Below, in pieces: positions 30,693 to 39,201 of a DNA stretch of 64,000 nucleotides. The notes beneath the pieces are model-generated. The model saw only the letters and a list, made by a program, of their open reading frames with translations, was not told where the DNA came from and ran no database searches. The stretch lies in NCBI GenBank assembly GCA_009829735.1, contig CM020619.1, positions 10,096,375 through 10,160,374 of the forward strand, read 5' to 3'. Numbering within the stretch: the stretch's first letter is position 1; the number at the start of each line of letters is the position of its first letter. This DNA is from Pyropia yezoensis. Taxonomy: Eukaryota; Rhodophyta; Bangiophyceae; Bangiales; Bangiaceae. A program made the translations under genes and the position numbers.

Positions 30693-32635
30693 TCGTTTCC
30701 CGCCGACTTGGCGTCCGAATCTGAGGGCGAAGGGGACGACGACGAGTCCGAGGACGACGTGTCCGCCCCCTCCGTCGAGGGTGTGGCGACCGCCACCACT
30801 GGTCGAGACCCACCCTCGCGGCGTGAACGCACTTCGTTCGTAGCCGACTTCTTACTCGCATTCCTAACAAGCTGTTGGATGCGTTTACTCAACTTGGGGC
30901 AATCATATGCCCAGTGACCATCGGAGTTGCAGTTCCAACACCGATGATCAGTTCCCGGAGGGGTCTTCCCAACTGGGGAAGACGACGAGGTACCTTGGGA
31001 AGTTCCCACGGCAGCTACCACCCTCTCCTTGCGGATTCGGCGTGCCTCTCGCAACTCTCTGGCCTGGCGCGCCTCTTCCCGTTCCTTGGCCAACTCGGCC
31101 TGACGCTCCTGGCGTTGTTCCTCCCGCAACTTGCGGTAGGCCTCGCCTCTGCGGTAGGCGAACCTAGCCAACTCGGCCAGGGTCGCCCGGGCAGTGTTAT
31201 GCTCCCGGGTCTCCATCCGGACTGACCAGTGGAGTCCTTCCACAAACCGACTCTTCACCACAGCTTGTGGATGAAGAAACCCACAAAGATTGTTGAGCTT
31301 ACGGACTCGCTCCGCAAAGGACAACTCGTCCTCCGCCTCTTCCTGATGGGCTTGCGTAAACTCCTCGACTTGAGAAGCCAACGCCGCTTCATCAACCATG
31401 GCCCTCAACAACCAGTTGACGAGCTCCAAATAGGACGTCACCTCCCCAGCGCCTCCACTTGAGGAGCTGGGCATGACGGACATAAGTTCTGTCCGCAGGT
31501 CTCCCTTCGTAAACTCCTGTAGCATGTAAAAAGCCATGCCTTCACTTATGGCATTGTCGTCACAGGCTTTTGTGAAACGACGTAGGAACTCAAAGAGACG
31601 GAGGGGGGGAGTTCCATCCCACTCCGCTTTGTGCCCAAAAGAATGCAGTGCATTCTTCTTGGCACGGCCCATGGCTCGGGCCTGGTCAGGACCATACGCC
31701 ACCGACTTGTTGTGGAGGGCGTAGGTCTCACAATCAAAGATCCTCTGGTAGACCGGGTTGGCTACCTGGATCTTGGGCGGCACCTCACGTTGAGGGAACA
31801 GCCGCTGTGGCACTGGGGTAAGTTCACCCACAGTGCCTGTAGTCCGGCGCGGCGCGCTTGGTGTAGCCGCCGGTGTTGTCGGGGGGAACTCCCCCATGAA
31901 GGGCGTACGCCCCACCGAGTATGGTGTGGCTCCCTCGTTGGGAGTCACAGGGGTCGCCCCCTGTTCAGGGCGACCCGAGATAGGTGTCAGGGGGGGCACC
32001 CCCTGCGCCTGCGGGCTCGAAGGCCCCAATCCGGTCTGGACATTAAGGCCATCTGGCAAACTCGCCACAATCTGATTCAGAATAGTATTCGTCATCGTGA
32101 CCACCAGGTCCGGCAAAGTCTGCCGCAACACAGTGGTCGCCTCCCGACGGACAGTTTCCGCGAGGAGTGGATTGACGACTCCAGTTGAGTCTCGGTCCAC
32201 CTCCGGGAGTCCACCTGAGGAATAACCACGTTCCTCAGGGGTCTCAACCGGGGGCATGGGCGCGAGCTCATCGCCGACCAACGGAGGTCCGCCGTCCTCC
32301 GAAAGCCTAGTTGGCGATGGCTCCATGCCAAAGTTGGCTCCAACCCGAGTGGAACTCGCGGGGACAGTCCTCACCCCTTGGGACGTTCCCGTTGAGTATA
32401 CCACGCGGTGGCCAGACTTCGGCCCACCCACGTCAGAAGTGTCACCCGAGTGAACTCCCGACTGAGTCGGGGTGGCCTGTTGCCCGCCCGCACTTCCAGT
32501 CCTGCTGGCTTGAGGGACCTCTAGTCCCTCTGCGACCCCAGGTAAACCCACCTGTGTCTCACCAGTATTCAAAGGCACTGAAGTACGTGCGTCACCCGTG
32601 TACTCCCCGGACGACGGGGGGTCCGAGCTAGCCAT
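30689..32635 (-). CDS. gag: Intact family B Gag, 648 aa
   Basis: Structural polyprotein starting at ATG 32635-32633 (MASSDPPSSGEYTG). The frame is also open a little upstream but without ATG. Residues 1 to about 320 are Pro/Thr/Gly-rich. A capsid-like domain follows (LFEFLRRFTKACDDNAISEG, then ELVNWLLRAMVDEAAL and SFAERVRKLNNLCGFLHP). Next come an Arg/Glu-rich helix (REEQRQERQAELAKEREEAR), the CCHC knuckle CWNCNSDGHWAYDC and a Ser/Asp-rich tail ending AGNE. The stop overlaps the pol ATG (ATGA), with a GGGAAAC slip site at 30695-30701. A 119-base interval holding the leader and PBS separates it from the LTR. Confidence 0.92.
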   Translation of the reverse strand: MASSDPPSSGEYTGDARTSVPLNTGETQVGLPGVAEGLEVPQASRTGSAGGQQATPTQSGVHSGDTSDVGGPKSGHRVVYSTGTSQGVRTVPASSTRVGANFGMEPSPTRLSEDGGPPLVGDELAPMPPVETPEERGYSSGGLPEVDRDSTGVVNPLLAETVRREATTVLRQTLPDLVVTMTNTILNQIVASLPDGLNVQTGLGPSSPQAQGVPPLTPISGRPEQGATPVTPNEGATPYSVGRTPFMGEFPPTTPAATPSAPRRTTGTVGELTPVPQRLFPQREVPPKIQVANPVYQRIFDCETYALHNKSVAYGPDQARAMGRAKKNALHSFGHKAEWDGTPPLRLFEFLRRFTKACDDNAISEGMAFYMLQEFTKGDLRTELMSVMPSSSSGGAGEVTSYLELVNWLLRAMVDEAALASQVEEFTQAHQEEAEDELSFAERVRKLNNLCGFLHPQAVVKSRFVEGLHWSVRMETREHNTARATLAELARFAYRRGEAYRKLREEQRQERQAELAKEREEARQARELREARRIRKERVVAAVGTSQGTSSSSPVGKTPPGTDHRCWNCNSDGHWAYDCPKLSKRIQQLVRNASKKSATNEVRSRREGGSRPVVAVATPSTEGADTSSSDSSSSPSPSDSDAKSAGNE

Positions 32636-32734
32636 GTTGGCTAACGATCCGTATGACACGGTCCAAGTCCACCGTTCCTCTGAGACAGAGGGCCCCCTAC
32701 ACCCGGGTGCACCCGGAGGTAAAGTTTACCTCTG

Positions 32735-32752
32735 TCCCCTGCTGCTCCACCA
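32735..32752 (-). promoter_or_regulatory. Primer binding site of nested B element
   Basis: Complement of TGGTGGAGCAGCAGGGGA, two bases from the LTR. The three leader palindromes follow it toward gag (about 32677-32731). Confidence 0.85.
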
Positions 32753-32754
32753 AA

Positions 32755-33222
32755 TGTGGCAAAAACCACTCGCACACACAGTACCCAAGTTGGGGCGGTG
32801 TGCGAGGGCTGCCTCCCGTGTCGGGGGAACCGGAAGAAGTGCAAGTCGCACACACTCTATCCCTGTTGTGGGGCAATCCCCCCACGGACAAACAAGAAGA
32901 TGGTGTGTGGTCCAACAGTTTCTTGGTCGGGACGGGGACGCAGGGCCAAGCCCCGCTGTCCCTCCCCTTATCCCCCCAGGGTCCACTCAGAATCTCGCCA
33001 CTCAGAATCTCCCACCCCAGCACCTGCCCACCGGGCCACACGAAAATTCAAGACGATAAATGCAGAAAACCCTCAAATCCAAGTTGGATTTACTACTAAG
33101 CTAACTATCCCAAACTTGGGGAATATGGACCCAAATGCACGGGGAGGAACGGATCAGGCTAGTGGCCTGCCGCCCCTTGCATGGCACGTGTTGCCCCCTA
33201 CCTGGGGGTCAATACTGCCACA
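32755..33222 (-). repeat. 5' LTR of nested B element (468 bp)
   Basis: TGTGGCAAAAACC...ACTGCCACA on the plus strand, followed by the ATACC target duplication at 33223-33227. Confidence 0.97.
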
Positions 33223-33227
33223 ATACC

Positions 33228-34658
33228 CTGCAACGGGTGGACCGGCCGGGAGGCCAACACACTCCCGAAGTATCGGAGACAGGAGCCGGTGTCAAACCGG
33301 AAAGCAGGGGCGGGCTCCCACCCCTCCTACCACAGAGGCGGGCGCACGGCAGTGTACACCGGCGCGCGACCGTTACCGGTCTGCAACGCACACGTTATAT
33401 CGGTGCGGAACGCATCCGCCATGACACCATGGTTGCGTCGCCAGCTCGACGCTGACTTCAACCCCGCCATAAGCGGGTACGGAGCCGTCAACGTCAGGTA
33501 CGGGGATACCCCCGGGAAGTACTCGAACCCGGGATACCGGCCGGGATCACCCACCGTCTCCCCAAACGCAACCGGCTCCGCCGCCGCCGCAATCCCCCGA
33601 GCACTAGCCGGGTAGTCAACCTCCCGCGGCAACGCGGGGGCAATCAAGTCGCATATCCCGAAGGCGGAGTCGAGGTAGACCTCACTCCGCCCAATCCGGG
33701 TGCGCCAGAGCTGCGCATGCCGGTCGTCCGGCTGGCTCGGGATCCAATGATGCTCCACTTGGACCGCGTTCGGCTGGTTGACCAGCCGCACCAACTCCCG
33801 CTCCCAACTCGGGTCCACCTTGACGCGCCGGGAGGTCTCTCCAGGAAGACGCGGCTGGTGGAAGTCCACCCGCATCCGCCCAGCGGACTCCATCGACTCC
33901 TGCACCGTCAGGCCTCGGACCCGAGCCACCAAGTCGGACATCGACATTGCGGGTGGACCGGCAGCCAAGGCGACACCGCCACCCGAAGGGGCAACCCGAG
34001 CAGGCCCAGGAAGAATAGGGGGCACCGGGGGATGCCCCACGGGCAGATGGGCCGGCCCCGGCCGAGCACGGGGCCGAGGAGGAAGAAGAAGGGAGGGCGC
34101 CCGCCCGGAGTGACGCCCGGAGTCCACTGCCATCGGGGAAGATACTTCTTGACCACCCATCGTCCGCGGCACCGCGGGCAGAGCATCGCCGCCACCCGGG
34201 CCCGACGAGGGTACCACGGGGGCGGCAGGGGTAGACCCGATACCCGCCGACGCGGACACACCAACCGGGAGCGCACCCGCGCCGTCTTGACCCGCCGGCT
34301 CGGCTGGGGTGCGGCCACGACCATCCGCCACGCCGGCGACGCCGTCTTGAGGTAGAGTCGCGCCGGCACCGGCGACAGAAGCCATCTGGGCCGCCGGAGG
34401 AGTAGCGGTAGAGGCCACCGCTGCACGCGGTGGTCCGCCACCCGACGGAGCCGTCGTGCCGCTGCACACGGACGACAATCCGCCCGGCGCTCCTTCCGGG
34501 GCCACACGAACGGTCACCCGGTCGTCCTCGTCCTCCGACGAGCTCGCCAAGAAGCACTCGGCGGCGATGGCAGAGACGGGGGCGTCGTCCACCATCACCT
34601 CTTCCTCCTCCTCAAGCAGGAGGTCGTCCTCACCCCCAGGTACCTGGGGGTCCGACAT
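33228..34658 (-). pseudogene. Antisense ORF of A2 (aORF-A), N-terminal part
   Basis: The frame opens at ATG 34658-34656 (MSDPQVPGGEDDLLLEEEEE) and runs 443 codons to a TAG at 33327-33329. It continues in frame without further stops to the B insertion at 33222, then into 17050-16112. The N-terminus is very acidic. A long Ala/Pro/Gly-rich linker follows, then a folded-looking part (WERELVRLVNQPNAVQVEHHW, SEVYLDSAFGICDLI, LPREVDYPASARG). The position, opposite strand and order (acidic start, core, linker, C-terminal helical part) match the antisense ORFs of B and C. Function unknown. Broken by one stop here, one at 16661 and the insertion. Confidence 0.7.
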
Positions 34659-34959
34659 GGTGAAACCGGGTTAGGAGGGGCGTCCCGTGCTAGAAAGCCG
34701 CAACCGGCTCGACACGGTACGAGGAACGCTCGCGCGGACGAGCCAAGGAAGCGCGGGCACCCGCGCTTATAACCACACAGCGCGGCACGGGCGATACGGC
34801 AGCGCGGGACGGCCCGCGCCAGCCGAGCTACGAGGGCGCTCCACCAAGGCACCTGGATCGGGGCCACGCGCCCCCACACGGGGTAACCAAGGGGGGTCAC
34901 CCCCAAACGCCCCCCACGTAACGCGGGCAACCCCCGCCACCCGCTCAATCGTCTCACGA
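34659..34959 (-). promoter_or_regulatory. Region upstream of aORF-A with a TATA-like box
   Basis: It lies between the aORF-A start and the next coding-like stretch. TTATAA at 34767-34772 stands about 110 bp upstream of the antisense ATG, in otherwise extremely GC-rich DNA, and could be the core promoter of the antisense gene. The expected A 3' LTR is absent. No ORF that I can support. Confidence 0.4.
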
Positions 34960-35835
34960 GAGGCCACCATTCTGGCTCGAGGTCCTCGGCTCCCGCCGTC
35001 CTGGCATCCAGTGCCGTACACAGCGCAAACGTCTCTCGAAAGGCCAGGTCCCGCGCGACGTGCGTGCTGCGGAGAACCACAGCCAATCGGGTAGACTCTC
35101 CCGATCGGGTCGGCAAAGACACGTCCGACGTCGGAAGGAACCAGGCCGCCTTGAGCCGCGGCAAGGTCTCCTCGCGAAGTGAAGTGAGAGAGGGCAACGC
35201 GCGATAGGCAGTACAGGTGTGGTGCATAACGCGGGAGATGTCGTAGAGCTTGTCACTGCATCTCGTCTGCCCGCACAAGAGGAGATGAGCGTAGAGATCC
35301 TCAACTGACTCAACAGCCCAGCCCACCAGTCCACGGGGGCAGCTTGCGCAGCTGCTGGCCATGGCTTGGTCGATGCCCCAGCCTCCCCTCCCGCCTCCAC
35401 ATGCTTCAGCGTGGCGTACTCTTGGCCGCTCGCAGCATCTTCCGTGACAGCACTGCCAGTGGCCGCCTCCATTGTATCCAAAGCATCCGCTGCGGTCCGA
35501 CCAATGTTGACCTTGCGAGGCACCGCAGCTCCCTCCTCCTCGTCTGACCATTCCAGCAGGAAGGGCGACCCCGACCCGGACTCTTCCAAAGCTTCCTCAT
35601 TGTCGTCGACTACCACATCGCCATCGCGGTTACGTCCGTTGGAAGCCCTGCCGGCCGCGCTGCCAACTACCTCCGAACAACCACGTGATGGTTCCCTCGC
35701 CAGATGCAGGAGGGGAGTGTGGCGATGGAGGGGGCGGGGGAGCACTGCTTGCCTCTTAACTCGTGGCGGATGCGGCAAGCGACCAATCTTGAAGAGCCAG
35801 CAGCTTATCCAGGTCCACGGGCCTTGCTCGTGCAC
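34960..35835 (-). pseudogene. Degenerate unrecognised coding stretch
   Basis: I do not recognise this gene. One minus frame reads an acidic segment (DNEEALEESGSGSPFLLEWSDEEEGAAV, shown by its composition at about 35650-35490) to about 35350. A second frame then carries a protein-like stretch (VESVEDLYAHLLLCGQTRC, ISRVMHHTCTAYRALPSL, LPRLKAAWFLPTSD) to about 34970. A frameshift or small intron lies near 35340. It matches none of the retroelement proteins here. It may be a piece of host gene or of an older transposon captured next to the broken end of A2. Confidence 0.35.
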
Positions 35836-36689
35836 GCTTGAGAATTGGACAGCCCGGCCGAGAGGGACGAATCAGGTTTTCTCTCTTCATTCTCCTTGCG
35901 ACTTCAGGCGTTTCAGTAGATGCGGGCGTGGGAGCAGGGGACAGGGAGGAGCCTCAAAGAGAATTGGTCGCGGTGGGCGGCACGCTGGCCGCAGCCTGGA
36001 CGCAGCGTCCCCGATGGGGTGCTGGTGAACGCCGGGGGGCGGCGGAAAACCACCCCAGGGCAGGCAGCCGAGATGTGTGTCAGTCTCACCTTGAGCGAAG
36101 CACAGAACGAGAGACGCAGACAGAGAACCGACACAAAGTGCGCTGCTTTTCCATGGCGCGGAGAAGTGGCGGTCCAAGTCCACAGTGCATATCTACATCA
36201 ATAACTCCACTTTGAAATAAAGTTTTCTGCTGACGGTCCAAGTGCCTCCATGGACGATCGTCACGAGGAGAACAAGCGCGCTTTTTTTGTCAGGAGGTCC
36301 TCGACTACCCGGCCAACCACAACCACCCCGCATCGTAGTTCTGTGCCACGTCCCCCACCTCGGAACGGGGCTTCCACCTCGAAAAGGTGCTGCCATTCCG
36401 CCTGTGTATGCTGGCCACGAAAGCAGCAGGGGCATGGAGCAAGGTGGTCCTAGTGGGGCAGACGTCGCTGCCGTTGGCGGTGCTGCCCATGCAAGAGAAG
36501 GACTGCGGCTTCTCGGACTCAGGGCGGATGCTGACGATAGCCCAACGGATACATGGACCTTGGACCTGCCTGCTGGTATGTTTGACTCCTTTCGCAGGGC
36601 TGTGCCCGCGTCTGATCACCTGTTCCTCACGGGCATCACGCGGAGCATTATGACTGGCTGTTTTTAGGTTCTAGCAGCAGAAGAGTGTG
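35836..36689. other. Unassigned 0.85 kb before B4; no supported gene
   Basis: Mixed composition, with AAATAAAG near 36208-36215 as a possible polyadenylation signal on the plus strand. Open frames here are short and carry no motif that I recognise. It ends at the B4 LTR; the preceding five bases GTGTG (36685-36689) are the presumed target copy. Confidence 0.3.
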
Positions 36690-37158
36690 TATGGCAGTAT
36701 TGACCCCCAGGTACGGGGGCAACACGTACCATGCAAGGGGTGGCAGGCCACTAGCCTGATCCGTTCCTCCCCCTGCATTTGGGTCCATATTCCCTAAGTT
36801 TGGGATAGTTAGCTTAGTAGTAAATCCAACTTGGATTTGAGGGTTTTCTGCATTTATCGTCTTGAATTTTCGTGTGGCCCGGTGGGCAGGTGCTGGGGTG
36901 GGAGATTCTGAGTGGCGAGATTCTGAGGGGACCCTGGGGGGATAAGGGGAGGGACAGCGGGGCTTGGCCCTGCGTCCCCGTCCCGACCAAGAAACTGTTG
37001 GACCACACACCATCCTCTTCTTTGTCAGTGGGGGGTTTGCCCCACAACAGGGACAGAGTGTGTGCGACTTGCACTTCTTCCGGTTCCCCCGACACGGGAG
37101 GCACCCCTTGTACACCGCCCCAACTTGGGTGCCGTGTGTGTCAGTGGTTTTTGCCACA
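36690..37158 (+). repeat. 5' LTR of B4 (469 bp)
   Basis: Full-length match to 9200-9668. The second base is changed (TATGGCA instead of TGTGGCA), a G-to-A change in the terminal repeat. Ends TTTTTGCCACA at 37158. Confidence 0.95.
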
Positions 37159-37160
37159 TT

Positions 37161-37178
37161 TGGTGGAGCAGCAGGGGA
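37161..37178 (+). promoter_or_regulatory. Primer binding site of B4
   Basis: TGGTGGAGCAGCAGGGGA two bases after the LTR. The first two leader palindromes follow; the third is split by the insertion at 37229. Confidence 0.85.
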
Positions 37179-37228
37179 CAGAGGTAAACTTTACCTCCGG
37201 GTGCACCCGGGTGTAGGGGGCCCTCTGT

Positions 37229-38144
37229 ACGGATTTGCCCCTTAAATCGCCACCCGGAACCCAGGGGATATGGACTGGGACCTCTCCTTACATGTCCGGC
37301 CCCGATAACGCCCCCCAAGACACATCAATTCCCCACTTCCCTCGGCGACACCACGCTGTATCCCTGACATTTTGCGGACGTCGGCCAACCACACGAAAGC
37401 CGCCGTCAACGCACTGTCGGAACCCTGTCATGGACGTCGAAACTCGACAACGAGGAGCGAGTGACATCGTCGACCAACCACGGGCGGACATCCCCGTCTG
37501 TGCTGCCTGAATTTTATTCTCTGCGCTGCGTGAAAGCTGGCATCAAGGACCAGTCACATGATTCACCGACACTGAGGACACCGCACATCCTCGCTGGCGG
37601 CTGAGTGCGATATGACTGGCTCGCCGGGTTTTGGATTGATTGAATTCGGCCTTGCTGGCCTTTACAGCCAGTCGGACCTTCTGGCCGATCGGCGTGTGGA
37701 GCCGACTGGTGGGGCGCGATGGGCGCCATCCACGGGACCCCCTTCGTTTCGGGCAAACTGGGGCTGCACTCCTTTAGTGCGCACGCCCGCCCATGCTTTG
37801 TTCTGAGATACATGCTTTGTTTTTGGACCGTTCTGAGGCTACCGGCGGTGCGATGGGGAAACGCATGCTTTAAGGCACCTCGGGTGCCCCGACGCGAGTA
37901 TAGTGCGTGGGTGTCGGCGCCACCGGGGGAGACGAGAGGGGCAACGACAGACACAGACCAAGGACACTGTTTACCTTTTGTACCCTCGATCCCCACCGAC
38001 GTCGCGCCCATCTTCTTCCCCAGACCCACCCCCGTCGAGACCACCGTCCTCTTCCCCGTACTCCGCCGCCCCATTGGCTTGCAGGGCCCGCTGACACCCC
38101 CACGAGTACGTTGAGAGCTCCCCGGTTTTGGGTGGGTCCTCACA
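37229..38144. mobile_element. 916-bp insertion flanked by an 8-bp direct repeat
   Basis: The B leader is interrupted exactly after CCCTCTGT (37221-37228) and resumes with the same CCCTCTGT (38145-38152), so this is an insertion with an 8-bp target duplication. Eight bases fit hAT-type transposons, among others, but I see no convincing terminal inverted repeat and no transposase. The plus strand is GC-rich near its right end. Class unresolved. Confidence 0.65.
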
Positions 38145-38419
38145 CCCTCTGTCTCAGAGGAACTGTGGACTTGGACCGTGTCATACGGATCGTCAGCCAG
38201 CATGGCTAGTTCGGGCCCCCCGTCGCCCGGGGAGTACACGGGTGACGCACGTACTTCAGTGCCTTTGAATACTGGTGAGACACAGGTGGGTTTACCTGGG
38301 GTCGCAGAGGGACTAGAGGTCCCTCAAGCCAGCAGGACTGGAACTGCGGGAGGGCAACAGGCCACCCCGACTCAGTCGGGAGTTCACTCGGGTGACACTT
38401 CTGATGTGGATGGGGCGGA

Positions 38420-38992
38420 TGTAGCATCCCTGGCCCCGACTTGGCGCCGACCCGGGACTGCAACCAGAGGGCACCAGGTGCCAGAACACGCCCGCCGTGT
38501 GGCGATGGTTGGCGGCCGTGGCCCGTGCCCGGCACTGGGATGCGGTGGACTACGCTATCCACACGCGAGAGAGGGATTTCTGATGTGTTTTTGCATATTT
38601 GTGAGGGACTTGATTTGAGAGAATTTGAGTGTGAGATTAGTGAGTGGGAATAGAATTAGTAGTGATAGTGGCCCCCGACCTGACGAGGTTAGACTCGGGT
38701 CGGGGCCACTCGGGGTTATGGGGGGGGCTACCGGGCCAACGTGCCGGGGTTCCCCCAGATGCACGTTAAGAGGGACAGCGAGGCGCCCTCGGCCCGCGCC
38801 CTCAGGGAAAAAGACAACTGCGCGTTTGCTTTCCTCTTCCCCGTGTGCACTACCGTGCGTATCTGTTTGCCCTGCAAGCAGGCACGTGAGGCAACAGGCA
38901 TACCATTCTCGTAGTTCCCCTTTCTGCGTTACCTGTCCCTTTCCCCCGAGGGATATTGACACGTGTCTGAGAGGATCGAGTTTTATACCACA
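38420..38992 (+). repeat. 5' LTR of element C (573 bp)
   Basis: TGTAGCATCCCTGG...TTTTATACCACA. It contains a strong hairpin at 38668-38709 (GTGGCCCC arm against GGGGCCAC, 12-13 bp with one bulge), possibly a structured leader or an RNA 3'-end signal. Confidence 0.97.
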
Positions 38993-38996
38993 TATT

Positions 38997-39014
38997 TGGT
39001 GGAGCAGCAGGGGA
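38997..39014 (+). promoter_or_regulatory. Primer binding site of element C
   Basis: TGGTGGAGCAGCAGGGGA, four bases after the LTR, identical to the PBS of families A and B. Confidence 0.85.
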
Positions 39015-39201
39015 TTGGAGTGTTTGAGAAGAGACATTTGGGAGCAGCGGTTGCGTTGTTCCTATTCTGTCTTTTTCTGTGGTTTGGGAATTATTTGCAC
39101 CCGTTCACGGGAACCCCATTCCTGGCTCTCCAACCCCTCTCTTGTGGTCTTGCGATCTTTGGACACGCAGGTAACTGGACTGTGGCTGTCAAGAGACCAA
39201 C

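Larger units (their letters stand above)
17051..33222 (-). mobile_element. Family B element nested in aORF-A, containing a 500-N gap and a probable false duplication
   Basis: The outer ends are B LTRs (17051-17518 and 32755-33222, 3 differences in 468 bp). ATACC flanks both ends (17046-17050, 33223-33227), a proper 5-bp duplication, so the whole block is one insertion event. Read on the minus strand it is LTR, gag, pol, (antisense ORF), LTR. The segment 20060-26353 is repeated almost exactly as 26854-about 33159 across the gap. The simplest reading is two overlapping contig ends. Without the repeat the element is about 9378 bp. A genuine tandem (LTR-body-LTR-body-LTR) is the alternative. Confidence 0.85.
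4078..34658 (+). mobile_element. Family A element A2, host of two nested B insertions, 3' LTR missing
   Basis: A2 runs 5' LTR, PBS, gag, pol (to 9199). After B1 it resumes as pol 14222-15660, spacer, and the C-terminal part of the antisense ORF (16112-17050). After the second B insertion it holds the N-terminal part of the antisense ORF (33228-34658). Removing the two insertions leaves at least 9.4 kb. No A-type LTR is found in the 2 kb after 34658, so the 3' end was lost by deletion or rearrangement. Gag and pol carry several nonsense codons and a frameshift, so the copy is dead. It is older than the insertions it contains. Confidence 0.85.

Noticed and set aside
34659-34970. Possible match between this stretch and 51438-51683 as the common 3' end of family A
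   Set aside because: Only a short G-run/C-run palindrome looks alike. I cannot align the rest, so I do not claim homology.
37229-38144. Assignment of the 8-bp-duplication insert to hAT
   Set aside because: No terminal inverted repeat or transposase is visible. Duplication length alone is not enough.
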